NCBI RefSeq assembly: GCF_945859685.1
Contig: NC_079148.1
Location: forward strand, 53,330,421 to 53,394,420
Length of the DNA stretch: 64,000 nucleotides
Direction of reading: 5' to 3'
From: Eupeodes corollae
Lineage: Eukaryota; Arthropoda; Insecta; Diptera; Syrphidae
Shown piece after piece: positions 1-11,792 of the stretch (positions are counted from its first letter, which is position 1; every line of letters begins with the position of its first letter). Below the pieces are notes generated by a model. That model did no database searches, was not told where the DNA came from, and saw only the letters and a program-made list of their open reading frames with translations. The position numbers and the translations under genes are program-made.

Positions 1-1664
1 AGACTGTGGTGGAAAACTTACTGTATAGAAAATGCTGTATAGATACTGAAAAACGGCACCAGGGAAGACTTGCTCGGTTGGTTCTTGAACGAATTCAAAA
101 ATACCTAAGGGAAAACCAGGAGTGAATTCTTTTCATTCCATTTTGCAGTGTGTGTCAATATAGTGAACATTTTCTTCCCGAGAGGTACCAGAATGAAATT
201 TGTTCGGAAATGGAAAATTTTCTGAATAGCACAGTTGTTTCCTTCACTTTTGTGTATATTTTTGTGTGTGTTTGTTTGGTGGCTTCTTACTCCTTTTATT
301 TTTTAGACAAACTTCTTTTTCTTTACTTAATTTTCGTTTTTGCAATGGTGAAAGCCCACAAGGACACAAAAACGAATTCTCGTTTGGTGCTGCTGAAAAA
401 CCTTCAAGTCGCCTAAGTTTTCTGAAATCCATTTAGAAATACTCCTATCAGCATTTCAGTTAGTGAGTCGAGAAGAATGCAGTATCCATAGGTACAGCAG
501 AGAGTCTTGGCACTTGTGGGAGTCGAAGGCGATAGGTATGTTAAGCCAACTGTATGTTTCCAATGACGATGTAGACGATTGCACCAACGACTAAGGAGTT
601 CTTTTTTTTCTTTCAGTTTTAGTTTTTTTTTTTTGTTGGTCCTTGTTTGATATATCGAATATCCTTGTTTATTCTGCTTTCCATTTTGTTTGCACACAAT
701 TTGAGCACAAAGCGAGTTTCAGTTGTCAAATAACACAACACATTGCAATTTCGATTTTAAATTCGCTTGGATTGCTCTTCGTTTACCACACCAACAGAAA
801 CGGCATCATCGGGACGAACTAGGACCCAGAGAAGTATATGGTATACCTACCTTATACCCTACATGCATTATACATCATGTGTGATATGCTAGTGAAACAT
901 GATTTCGTTCTCATGCTCTAGTAAGTTCCTCTTCCATTCAATGACTTAACTAAAAACAAGCACGATTTGGTATTCATGGTTTTTAATCATTCGACCGCAA
1001 CGTGCTCACAATCGCAATACATCACATAAATGTCGTGGTCAGTTTTATGAAAGATCTTCGAACAAAATAACCACAATGCATTTATGATTGTTATTGTTGT
1101 ATCGATTTCAAAACAAAGAAATTTATTTATTAACATTTATTAATAAATATAATATGGGTCAGTAATGTTCTAATTGTTTGTTTGGATTGTTTTTTTAAAA
1201 ATACAATCACCAATTTATTTATGGTTTTTAAATAAAGTCGTAAGTGTCAAAATGATGATATTAATAATAAATACAAAATTCAGACAGATTTAAAGACACG
1301 ACTTATTCCAACTCCCTTTCCAGCGTAATATACAATCATTAACAAATTTTCTGCAAACCATGGTTAACCCCTTTAGTTTAGAAAACATGCTTTAGATCTA
1401 GGGATGTTTATCTGCAGGCATTCCTATCGTTTTAAATATCTTCAAAAAAGATCATAGTAACTACTAAAAAATAAATTTGTATAAATTTAATAGTATAACA
1501 TTTTTTTGTGAATATTTTGCAATAAAATTGATTCAAGTATTGGCTCTAAGAAGGATAATATTCTTAAAGTCGAAGATTTTCCCAAGCAATTAAAAGCATA
1601 GCTCTTAAAAACTCATATTTAACTATAATTACATAATATTAAATTTGTTTCTTTTATTTCAAAG
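1..1664 (+). other. Ten-a: Teneurin intron, 3' part (upstream of exon A)
   Basis: This is AT-rich intron sequence whose 5' end lies outside the window. Open frames here are short and look like composition noise. A T-run stretch lies around 601-632. The block ends in a pyrimidine-rich tract and an AG at 1663-1664, a good acceptor for exon A. I see no mobile element or RNA gene. Confidence 0.7.
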
Positions 1665-1872
1665 ATGGAATGACAGACTGTTCCGACAGCGAATGCTGTT
1701 CGCATCCAGCATGCTCTGAACATATCATGTGTCTTTCATCTAATGATCCAGTTGAAGTGCTCCTACGCAAACAGCCCCCATCAGTGACGGCTTCATTCTA
1801 TCAACGAGTTAAGTTTCTAATTGAAGAAAACTCAGTTCAATCATACGCCCACATGGATGAGTACAGCGAAAA
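1665..1872 (+). CDS. Ten-a: Teneurin exon A: end of cysteine-rich region and linker to TTR domain
   Basis: This internal exon encodes part of a teneurin, a type II transmembrane adhesion protein that binds partner teneurins or latrophilin-type receptors during synapse and axon targeting. The sequence shows an AG acceptor at 1663-1664 and a GTAAGT donor at 1873. The first codon is split: one base comes from the exon upstream, giving xAT GGA, read as D-G if that base is G. The reading then runs [18 protein letters not shown] and on to a conserved helix-like linker ([17 protein letters not shown]). The Asp/Cys cluster fits the DxDxDG calcium-binding end of the teneurin cysteine-rich region. The methionine at 1670 is internal, not a translation start. 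The exon ends in phase 2 (AA|), which exon B completes. From memory the residues fit Drosophila Ten-a better than Ten-m, but the paralogue call is less certain than the family call. Confidence 0.92.
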
Positions 1873-4800
1873 GTAAGTCAATCAGTTTTCATTTTTTCTT
1901 ATACATAAATTGTTTATATCCGAAATTGATTAGTATATTATTATTATATAAATTATTTGTTAATAATAACAATGATAAAAAAAATGATAACAACCGTTTG
2001 CCCTGTATCAGGAAAATAACATATTTTTTTAATTAACTTTATAAAAATGCACCTTAATATAATCAAGAATATTTACTTTTATTAATGAAAATTAAAAACA
2101 AACAAAAAAAAGAAATATTTTTTAAAATGGTGCAATGAAGAGAAAAAGCTCAAATTTAATTTTAAGTTTTTGATTATATATTTGTTTTTTCTTATGAAAG
2201 TGAGTAATATTACTTTTTTTTGGAAAAAAAAAACACATTTAATATCAAACCCTCAATCACATCCTTTCAATCCTGCCCGCTCCCCTCAATGTCGTCTATC
2301 ATTTATTTTCAATCGTATGAACAAATGATTGTTTATATTTAAAAAATAATTTTAAAAAAATTAGAAAAAAAACAATAACACAAAGTTGAACCTATTTACA
2401 CAATAAAACTTAATTGTTTAAAATGTATACTTTTGCTTTCGTTTTATTTTAAAAAATTCATTTAGCTCTTGTGTTTTAAGATTTCAAATTAAAAAAAAAA
2501 AACTAAATTGTTTCTTGTTATTTGAGCTTTTTCTTTTCTTGCCTTTGCATTAGGAAAGCAATTTGACATTTTTAAACTTATTTTTATATATATTTTATTT
2601 TATGTGTATCTATTATTTTATTTTATTTGTTTAATTTTGTGTTTAAAAATAGGTTCAAACAATGAGGATCTTAAATTTAAAATATATATATAAAAATCAA
2701 ATACAGAATGATAGCACTTCATTGAGTATGTGTGTTGTCTAATGTTTAACCTCCTTGTGTTCGTCTTACCCCTCTTCATGAGCATATAAAAAAAATACTA
2801 ATAAAATACGTACAAAATACAGAAAAAAAATATCTACGAATAGTATTTATACAAAAAACAGGCTAATATAAATTTATATATTTTTGTTTTTGTTTTCTTA
2901 AGTTAATGATTTATTTTAATTTTGTTGTGTCTTATTTAAGAAAAAAAAATATAAAATTTTATGCAAATCGTTTAGTCAACCTTTTTGCGTGTTATTTTGT
3001 TTCAGAGATAGTTTCCTATCTTTAGTCTACCAAAAGAAAAAAAAGTCCTTTATGCTTTATTTGCTTGCGATAATTTTGTTTGTTTATTATGTTTTGTTTG
3101 TGTGATCCTTTCATTTTAGTTTTAGTTTAAAGAATTGTAACACTTTCGTTTTTAACTTTTAACTTAGAGAAATTTATTTTTTTTTTCTTATTTCAATATA
3201 ATCTTTTCCCCCGAATGGGCCGAAGAACATCAACAAGACTTCGTGTGTCCTTTTTTGTTGTTGTAATTATTTTCTTTTCAACAAATAAATTGTAAAAAAA
3301 AAACAAAGAAAAAACTCAAATTTTCGGAGAGTTAAAAACTAAACAATTAAAAAAAAACTTACAAGGACTTGAAACAACTTTCGTACCATGAGAATATTGC
3401 AATTTGTCAATATTTTTATATGAGAGAGAAAAATCTAAACTTGAAGGACACTTCTGGTATCGCTCCAATATCTGCTCATTTATTGAGAATTAAATTTCAT
3501 TTGATATACTAACATACTTATATATAAGCAAGAGTGCAGCGTGTGAGTGTTTTGTATTTGTCTTAAATGTGTGTCTATTTAATTTTTTATTATTTTATTA
3601 TTCAATGTTTTTGTTTAACAAAATTTCAAATAAAAAAATGACCAATCCAAAAGAATCAATAAAGATTTAGTTTCTCAATTAAAATCACATTTAGTGATCA
3701 ACAGCGATTTCAAGCCAATCTCAAGACTATTTGCTCTGTCAGCTTTAGATTATTAAAATTATATTTTTATTTTTCTTTCATTAAAAAGAATGATATTTTT
3801 CTTTTTTTTTCCATAAACTGACATAGCTGAGGCATTAAAAACTTTAAAAAAAAATCAATTTCTATATTATAACAAAATAAAACATAAAAATGCAAAATTT
3901 TGTGTTGTTTACTTAACTTTTTTCCTTTTAATTTTTGTCCTGTCTTTTGTGTCCCTGTTGCTGTGGCTCGAAACTTCATGTTATGTGACAAAATCAACTG
4001 AATTAACCATAAAATAAAAAATATTCGAAATACTAACAAAATATCATCCAAAAAAAAAAAACAAAAAACTTAAATAAAAATCAAAATAATCACCAATAGT
4101 CTATTCTGGAGTTCCTTTACACCGTGGTAAGTCTGAATGACTGTTACAGAAAAAAACAACTCAATCGAACACAAATTATAATAATTATTTAAAATTAACA
4201 AAAAAAAAAACAATACAAACAGATACACCTTTTGTGTTTAAGTTTTAATCTGCCGGTAAATCGAAAACAATAATTTTAAAGCACGATTTTCACAATATTA
4301 TTTTTCAACAATTTTGATTTTCCTTTTTCGCATCCAATGTACAGGAAAAAAAATTAAATAAATCACAATACTCTTGAGTTTTCATCAATTTTCCAAAAAA
4401 TTAATTCTTTTCCTTTTGTTTCAAACTTTTTTCACCTGTAAGATAATTTATTTTATTTTTTTTATTTGTGGTAAACACAATAATTGCAAACAGTACTTAA
4501 TTCATTTTTAATAAAAAGTAAAATGTGTTTTGTGTTAGTGCCAATAAATGTGTGTGTGTTTTATCATTTTTCTGTGAAATTTTTATCAGTAGATAATATT
4601 GTTTTGCAAATCTATTTTTTTTTTAATTTTTACTAAACTAAATAAATTTTAACTTACTAACACAATAAATTTGTTTTCATTTTTTATTTATGTTATTTTT
4701 GTGTTTGAAATTTAAAAAAACTTAAAAAAAGTCAAACTAAATCAGAAGGGAGATATTCAATCACAACAACAAAAAAGTTCACATAATATTTTCTTTCTTA

Positions 4801-6289
4801 AAATATACTTTTGAAATCGATTTTAATAAATACTTAACACAAAATACAAAAAAAAAATATTTTTGTTTTCTCAAATCGTTCTTAATTTTTAGTTTCCATC
4901 TTTATGTTATACTTTGCTAAGACATATTAATTCACCAACATAATTCACTATAAACATTTTTTCAAAAATATAGAATATCAAAACTTTAGGTGCAGTTTAA
5001 ACAAAATTTTCTATTTGCTTTTTAAAGATTGAAATAGAGACAAATCATAATAAAATGAAAATATTTATTTATTTTTCTTTAATTTGTTTTTATTTTTAAT
5101 TTTATAAAAATGTAGATCGATAGTTACTACTTTTAACATTTTATTGTTTTTGTTTTGTTCAAAAATAGTATTACCATAAAAAAGAGTAATGATATAACAA
5201 AAATATCAAATGAAAGGAAGAAAAAAAAAACATAAAAAAAATATATATAACATGAAACTAATCCTTATATGTTGAAACCCTAACACTTTGTCCAAATGTC
5301 CCAATTGTCTGCGTCTATATCATTTGTTTTATCTGTTCAGTCCACATAATATACACACAATCATAATTTCACACAAAATATCAAAAGAAAAGAAAAATAT
5401 TAAAATTTAATTTTTATTTATTTTTATTTCATTTATTGGAATAATATTAAGTTGTTTTTTTTTTTTAATTTAAATATGCAAAATAGGGTTTTGATTTCAA
5501 AAAGTGTGGTATAAATTTTTGTATCAATGATTTTTATAAATTTAATAGTGACATAATTGAAACGGATTTCAATTCTTTGGGCTTTTTTGATTTTTGTATT
5601 AATATTTGATAATCATGTCTATGTGTTTAAAAAAATAAACTTTAATATATTTTTCTAAATTAGATATAAAATAAAAATGAAATAATATCTTATATAAAAT
5701 TAAAATTTCTGAAAAACTTTAAAAATCGTTACTATTTATAGTTAAGTTTTTTAGTAAATATTTTATTTTTAGGAAGAATTATGCATAGTATAATTTTAAA
5801 TATTAAGCTAAGTTTAAAAATTTGTTTTCAGACTATCTAGTGATAAAAAATGAAATGTTCAATGTCCTCCAATGCAGGTTCTTATATTTTCAATTTTTTA
5901 AATTTTTTTAAAGAAAGCGCCGCCTAGTTATAGTTTTGGTTAAATCTTGTTTCAAAACTTTTCATCTGTAACTAGCTTGGCTTAGGAAACCACTGATTCT
6001 TAAAATCGTTTTGTGTAGAATTTCCTTAATTTAAACCATACAAAAACGATGCATTTGACTTTGCTCATGTTTAAATAATAAATTTAAATTTAAAAAAAAC
6101 TTGTTAATAATCACTCAAATACGATTTGTTTAAACTAGGTTCAAAAGATAACTTAAAAAACAAGTAATGAAAATTTATCTGTCTTAATTTCACTCAGATT
6201 TTCTTTCCTTTTTCGATATAGCAAATTTTTGTGTAAATTGTTTACATTTTTGGCATTGTCTGATTTTTCACTTTGTATGTATATAATTA
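1873..6289 (+). other. Teneurin intron 1, first AT-rich block
   Basis: These are 4.4 kb of very AT-rich intron with many A and T homopolymer runs of 8-11 bases. I see no coding similarity, tRNA, SINE or mariner sequence. Short open frames (for example 3767-4051 minus) are lysine-, phenylalanine- and leucine-rich, as expected from base composition. Confidence 0.6.
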
Positions 6290-6380
6290 CAGGGTTATCC
6301 GTTTTGCGGTTTCAAAAGTTAACGTAAATAAAATACGTGTCAAATATTTCGTTCATGATATTTTTTTTATAATAAAGTTT

Positions 6381-6394
6381 GAACGTTGATATTA
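6381..6394 (+). repeat. Target-site duplication of SINE S1, left copy
   Basis: GAACGTTGATATTA occurs here and again, identically, at 6660-6673, flanking the SINE. The sister mariner at 55028-56246 has a single equivalent site near 55113-55126 with one base change. This establishes the insertion event. Confidence 0.92.
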
Positions 6395-6659
6395 AAATAA
6401 ATAAATTGGGTGGCGCAACAGTCTGTTGAAAACTAGGGCCTAGTGATTTACAACTCTCAACCATTCTTGTGTGCGAGTGCTGTTGTCAGCGATGGAGGGG
6501 ACCTACAGTTTAAAGCCGATTCCAAGAACTACTCTTGGAGAATTTGTCAATTTCTCGCAAGAGACACTACTAGTGACAAAAACTTTGGATGGCATTGTCA
6601 GGGATCGAGCCCAAGACCTCTGGCAAGACAGTTTAACCGCACTTACCATCAAGGCACGG
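6395..6659 (-). mobile_element. tRNA-Asp-type SINE, copy S1
   Basis: This is a short non-autonomous retroelement on the minus strand. Its A/T-rich tail lies at the left (6395-6408), the conserved 3' body end at 6409-6441, and the tRNA-like head at the right (about 6590-6659). The head has a degenerate pol III B box (complement of GGATCGAGCCC near 6602). It sits inside mariner M1 and is flanked by a perfect 14 bp direct repeat. The open frames across it have no coding meaning. Confidence 0.9.
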
Positions 6660-7104
6660 GAACGTTGATATTATGTGCGAAAAACTACATCATTTACAAG
6701 TTGTTGGAACCATCGATTCTTTTGAGATAGTTTTCGACCACTTTTTGACACATATTGGGTGGTATCTCAGCCATAACTTGACAAATGTTGGTTTTTAAGT
6801 ACTAAAGAGTTAAGAGTTAATCTGCATAAAAACGGTCTTTCGAGTAGCCCCACAAATAAAAGGCCAGTGGTGTTAAATCACATGATCTTGGTGATCAGTA
6901 ATATCGCCGCTACGAGAAACAACGCGCCCAAGAAATGTCTCTTGTAATAAAGCCATATTAGCACAAGTTGCGTGACATGTGGCACCGTGTTCTTGAAATC
7001 ACAAATTCTTCAAGTCTTATTCTATAATAGCAAGCAAAAGACCATAACGCTCCAGATTGACGGTGACATTCGTTTTCGAAGAAGTAAAATGTAATCACCG
7101 TAGA

Positions 7105-7405
7105 ACTACCTGTGGCCAGATGGTTAGTGTGTTTGACTGTCATGCCAGGGTCTAGGATTCGATCCTTGTCTATGCCATCTAAAGTTTTTTTCACGATTAC
7201 TGCTTCTTGCGAGGAATTGACAAATTTTCCAAAAGTAATTCTTGTCATGAAAAGTGCTTTCTCATATTTGAAACTCGGATTCGGCTTAAAAATGTAGGTC
7301 CCCTCCATCCCTGACAATACTACTCACACACAGGAATGGCTGAAAGTTGTTAGTCACTAGGCCTTAGTTCTCAACGGACTGTTGCCCCACCCAATTTTTT
7401 TATTT
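7105..7405 (+). mobile_element. tRNA-Asp-type SINE, copy S2
   Basis: This plus-strand copy inserted into mariner M1. The A box is TGGCCAGATGG (7112-7122). The anticodon-loop analogue CTGTCAT holds GTC, and the B box GGATTCGATCC follows near 7157. The 3' body ends GTTGCCCCACCC and then a T/A-rich tail. The flanks, about TAAAATGTAATCAC and TAAGGTCCAATCAC, look like a decayed target duplication, and the sister mariner shows one GTAAGGTCC site. The long minus-strand frame at 6958-7317 only bridges SINE and mariner. Confidence 0.88.
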
Positions 7406-7997
7406 TTATAAGGTCCAATCACAATTCTAGACCAAAAAGCACACTAAACAGTGACTTTTTGTGGTTAAATTTCTTGAGGATTTTCAGAACCCCAAGTACG
7501 ACAATTTTGCTTATCAACTATGCTTCAGTTGTTGTGTGAACTAGACTTCATATGGATGTAGGTGCAGATCCAAATGCAAAATAGGCCATAAAATGCCGTA
7601 AGACAGTCCTTTTACCCGTGAACGACGAGGAATCAACACATTCGGGTCTTCAGCAACACTTTAACTTACATCAGCGATATTTTGTGTGGTACTACGGAAA
7701 CGATGTTAAACAGACCTTACAATATGTGTAACCAATCCAGTCTAAGACAAATTTCTTCACAATTTTGTAAAGTTGAAATGTAAACCATAATCTTCTGCTA
7801 AAGCACGATATGTGGCTGGGGCAGAATCACCATTTTTGTAGTAGGTTTTAACAATTTTATGCGTTATTCTATAACTAAGCGATTCATTTCCGAATTGTCA
7901 GACTTTCAACTAAAAACAAAAAATTGGTTTAACAACATAGTTTGACAGATGTAAAATTCCAGTACTATACTTTTGAAACCAGGAAAAGGATAAACAG

Positions 7998-9631
7998 TTA
8001 TTTCTCATTTTTTCTATTATTCAAAATCATTAAAACCATAATGGTACGTTTTTTTTTTCCATAGATATTGTATACATTTTTTCAGTGCGAAACACAAAAT
8101 CTTATATGAATATGAAGAGTTTTTTGATAAACAAAATTCTATTTGGATATAAAAAAAAATACTTTCCATTAAGAAAATGCTTTCCCAATATCATTGCGTG
8201 TTGCACGTTTTTTTTCTCTAAGGGGTAAGAGCTGTAATTTTATTATATTTCCTGGATGTTTTGTTCGAGGGTGTCAATCAGTATAGAAATGTGACTTAAA
8301 CAACATTCGTTTGCAATCATAAGGCTCACCTTGTGTGTATAAAGAGAAAGATTTTTTCTTTGCTAATATCTCTACTTCCTATAAATACCTACAATACATA
8401 AATGTAAAAAAAAGTATAAAACCTTTAAGAATACGAACTAAGAGTCCCTTTTACGCTTACAAATAGCAACAACAATACGAGCAATAAAATTTAAGAGGGA
8501 TACACTAAAAATGGAAATTGGTTTCGATACAAGCTAAAAAAAAGACGAGAAGAATGCTTTAAAAAAAATTCTTTTTTAACCTATTATCAAAAAGAAAAAA
8601 ATACACAAACTTAACGAAAAATCAATAGCCACCAAATTCGTCCTTGCAGTCGCGGATCAATCTTATAGAAAACAAAATAACTGCATATGGGCCTAGTTTG
8701 TGTTCTAAAGGGCACCGTTTTTAAAACGTAGAGAGAATATTTTATTGAATTATAATCTTTGAAACCAAACACAAAATTTAATTTTGAGAGAAGGTCCTTA
8801 ACTATGACATTGCAACAGATTTGATGACTTCAAGTAATACAAAGTAAGGTAGGTTAAGGTCTTAAGGTTACGATTTTGTTATACGTTTATTTTCATGGTT
8901 ATCAACGCTTAAATATCTTTAAGTTCTGATACAAGCCTGAAAATATTTAAAACACACTGAACAATTACAAAATTCAGACAACAAGAGTTTGTTTTTAATT
9001 GAAAAAAAAAAAAATATAGTTAACGATTGTCTACTAAATAACTCATGTCAAGGTTTATTAGTTACACTTAATGAATTGATGACAAAAAAAAGTACTGAAT
9101 CGTTGTCTGTGATTTATAACAAAACAAGGTTTTAAAGTTCCCAACTAGCCCTCAGTTTTTAGAATTGAAAGGTTAAGTCGCTGGTCCTTCAGCTAGCCCG
9201 AGGAGAGATCTTGAAAACCGAACTGAACATTATTTCCAAATGTCTTATTGGTTTTTGAAAGTAAAATGCACTCGAATATCTAAGGAACGATCAATTATAT
9301 CAATTTTAGGTTGATTTTATTTTACACAGAATAAATTTGTTAAAAAATTGAACCAAAATATTGTCAGAATTGGAAATTAATTTTACGACCGCATAAAAAA
9401 TAATATTAAATAATAGTCAATTACATTTTTAAATTTAATAACTTAAGTAATTAATTATATCCTACTTTAAATTTGCAATCGAGACAAAACGTTGATAATT
9501 CTTTTTCCGTTAAAGGCAAAAAATATTGATTCTAAAGAAAAGAAAAACTACTGTGAGCAAAGTTAGAGAGAGTTATTTTTTTTTATTTTTGTCCTGAAAT
9601 TGAAAACCAATGAGTTTTACACACACATATG
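7998..9631 (+). other. Teneurin intron 1, unremarkable block
   Basis: This AT-rich intron has no element I can identify. It contains homopolymer runs and no open frame of note. Confidence 0.55.
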
Positions 9632-9644
9632 TATATTTTTTGAA
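9632..9644 (+). repeat. Target-site duplication of SINE S3, left copy
   Basis: TATATTTTTTGAA occurs here and identically at 9947-9959, immediately bracketing SINE S3. Low complexity makes it slightly less compelling than the S1 duplication, but its placement is exact. Confidence 0.8.
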
Positions 9645-9946
9645 GTACTCGTGGCATGGTGGTTAGTGCGTTGGACAGTCATACGAGAGGTTTTGAGATC
9701 GATCCCTGCCTGTTCCAACTAAAGTTTTATTCACGGGTACTACCTCTTGCGAGGAATTTACAAATTCTCCAAGAGTAATTTTTGTCATGAAAAATTGCCT
9801 TCTCAAACTCAGCCATTCGGATTTGGCATGAAAACTTTAGGTCCCCTCCATCCCTGCAATTACTCCCACGGAGGAATGGTTGTAAGGTAAGTCACTAGGC
9901 CCTGGTTCTTTACAGACTGTTGCGCGACTTATTTATTTATTTTATA
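9645..9946 (+). mobile_element. tRNA-Asp-type SINE, copy S3 (best full-length copy)
   Basis: This is a 302 bp plus-strand SINE. The tRNA-like head begins GTACTCGTGGC. The A box is TGGCATGGTGG (9652-9662) and the B box AGATCGATCCC (9696-9706), about 33 bp apart as in a tRNA gene. An anticodon-loop analogue containing GTC, the flanking GGTTAGT and the GATCCCTGCC match a tRNA-Asp(GUC) ancestor. The roughly 200 bp body contains TTGCGAGGAATT, AGGTCCCCTCCATCC and the shared 3' end near 9890-9930, followed by a TTATTTATTT-type tail. It lies between perfect 13 bp direct repeats. It encodes no protein and would depend on a LINE for retroposition. Confidence 0.92.
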
Positions 9947-9959
9947 TATATTTTTTGAA

Positions 9960-11792
9960 TTTAAAATTCTGGCCTTTTTTTAAACTCCACTTTGGACCCC
10001 CTAACGAATGAATGAAGTCCATTTTTGTTAATGTCCTCGTACATACCGAGTGGACTTTTTAATTCTACCCAGTGTTTAGCCTTTCAAAATAATTGTCACT
10101 TTTCCTTCAATGCTCAATACTGCATCCTTGAATTTTGATTGGGGCTGTAAACTTATTAGGCCTGACTTGATATAAGTATTGATTCCGACCCTGTTCTATT
10201 GGAGATATTTTTGGTGAAATTCCAATGAAGGGACTATAGGGAGACTTAAATGTTCTCTCTATATCTATTTTCTGTTACCTACCTATACCTATCTTCCCAC
10301 CTAGCTCTAGTTTTTAAGGTGTGAGAGAAAACGTAAGCACACCATTCTCCGTACCGTATAAAGGATAAATATGCAAATATCTTTCAAAGTCGACGATAAT
10401 GTTCAACGGTACATTTCAAGCATAGCAAATTGTATTCCGTTTTTCCGTTTTTCATCCTTTCGTTTCTATCGTCGTTTTTTTTGTTAACGTTTCTAGGTAC
10501 TAACTTAAAATATACATATCTGTCTATATTTATGTTGTTACGTTTCGTTACCGAAGTTCCTCTTGCTGTGCAATATAGCAATACAACTGTACTTTGTCGC
10601 TTTTATTTTTATATTTTTGGTTAGTGCTTTTTCTGATGCCGGTGGATCATTGAGAGACGACACTTCTAAATCCACCTGAAGTAGGTAGGTTGTTGTGTAT
10701 CAACAAAATACCATATTTGTGCTGAAATTTGTGGACGTAAATATGTACTGAAGAATCGAAGAACCTGCTTGTAAGGACTCGCCAGATTGGAATGCCTCTT
10801 CTTTCTTTGCTTGATATAAATGTATAGGTATAGATAGGTATACAGGTATAAGTATGGCAAGGGGTGAGATAATAACATAGAAGCACCCTTTGAATAATCA
10901 ATAGTAATTTTATTGAATAGAACAACTTTATTTTGAGTGGTTTGGTAATTTTGCTAGTGCCTCATTTAGTTGAGCAAACTTTTTTTCAGAAAGAAAAAAT
11001 TGTAGATTTTATTCCCAAGGATCTTTAAATGAAGTCAAAATACATTAAGTAAAGTTTTGTGAAAACTGATGCATATTTAAAATGCTTGAAAAGGCTTTAT
11101 CATTTATTTTCTTGATCCCAGGTTACAAAACGACATATGTGCCAGGAGTTTCATTTAAGCGATATTCAATTTTTGTGGCATGTCAATAGAAAAATTAAAC
11201 TTTACATTGGTTCTTATTTTAAAAAATTTTTCAAGAAGGCGTTTTACTTATTTTATAAAGAATTGTATTATCCTGAAACATTTTCATACGTATGTATAGA
11301 AATGTAGAATAAATTGGTTGGAGTGGACAATAATCAACAATAGATTTAAATGCAAATCGCTCCTTACTTCTTCAACTACATATACCATATCAAAAAAGTT
11401 TAATTTTTCGAAGAGCTGCAAACAAGTAGTTATTTTTCAAAAATATTTGCAATTTTAAGGCTAATTTCAGTTGAATTCTACTAGAATAATTATCGATCAT
11501 CAAAAAAATAAAACTGAATGGTTTTTATATTCATGGAAACCATTAATTGTCTTACAGACTTCAAATATTTGTTTTTTTTAGATGCGTTATTCACGGAAAC
11601 GTAAAAACTTGCGTGGAATCTATTTTGTTTATAATTAATGTTCTTGTCGCTTATGATCAACAATCAATCAACGTTTGTTTCTATAAAGGATCTTTTTTGT
11701 CGTATGTATGCTTTATGAGCAAGTTCGGGACAGCGTCAAATTTGGTATGTTTTACGCTAAGCTTAATACGAATTTTCCACCTACTACTAAAC
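9960..11792 (+). other. Teneurin intron 1 block before mariner M3
   Basis: This is AT-rich intron. Open frames at 10384-10925 on both strands overlap each other and look like noise. The frame 11547-11813 (plus) is hydrophobic and runs into the M3 terminal repeat. It shares a reading frame with the ORF on the far side of M3, but I do not recognise it. Confidence 0.5.

Larger units (their letters stand above)
6290..7997 (-). mobile_element. Mariner-like element M1, broken by two SINEs
   Basis: This is a dead Tc1/mariner (cut-and-paste DNA transposon) copy. The ends are imperfect inverted repeats: the left begins CAGGGTTATCC at 6290, and the right, read inward, begins CTGTTTATCC at 7997. Both then reach a shared GGTTTCAAAAGT. 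A TTA lies just outside each end, consistent with a TA target duplication. The body is collinear with the copy at 55028-56246, including the minus-strand transposase remnant, but it is interrupted by SINEs at 6395-6659 and about 7105-7405. Without them it is about 1.1 kb, close to a normal mariner length. Stops and frameshifts break the transposase throughout. Confidence 0.85.

Noticed and set aside
6443..7317. Several overlapping 60-119 residue frames
   Set aside because: All fall across SINEs S1/S2 and mariner M1 in non-transposase frames.
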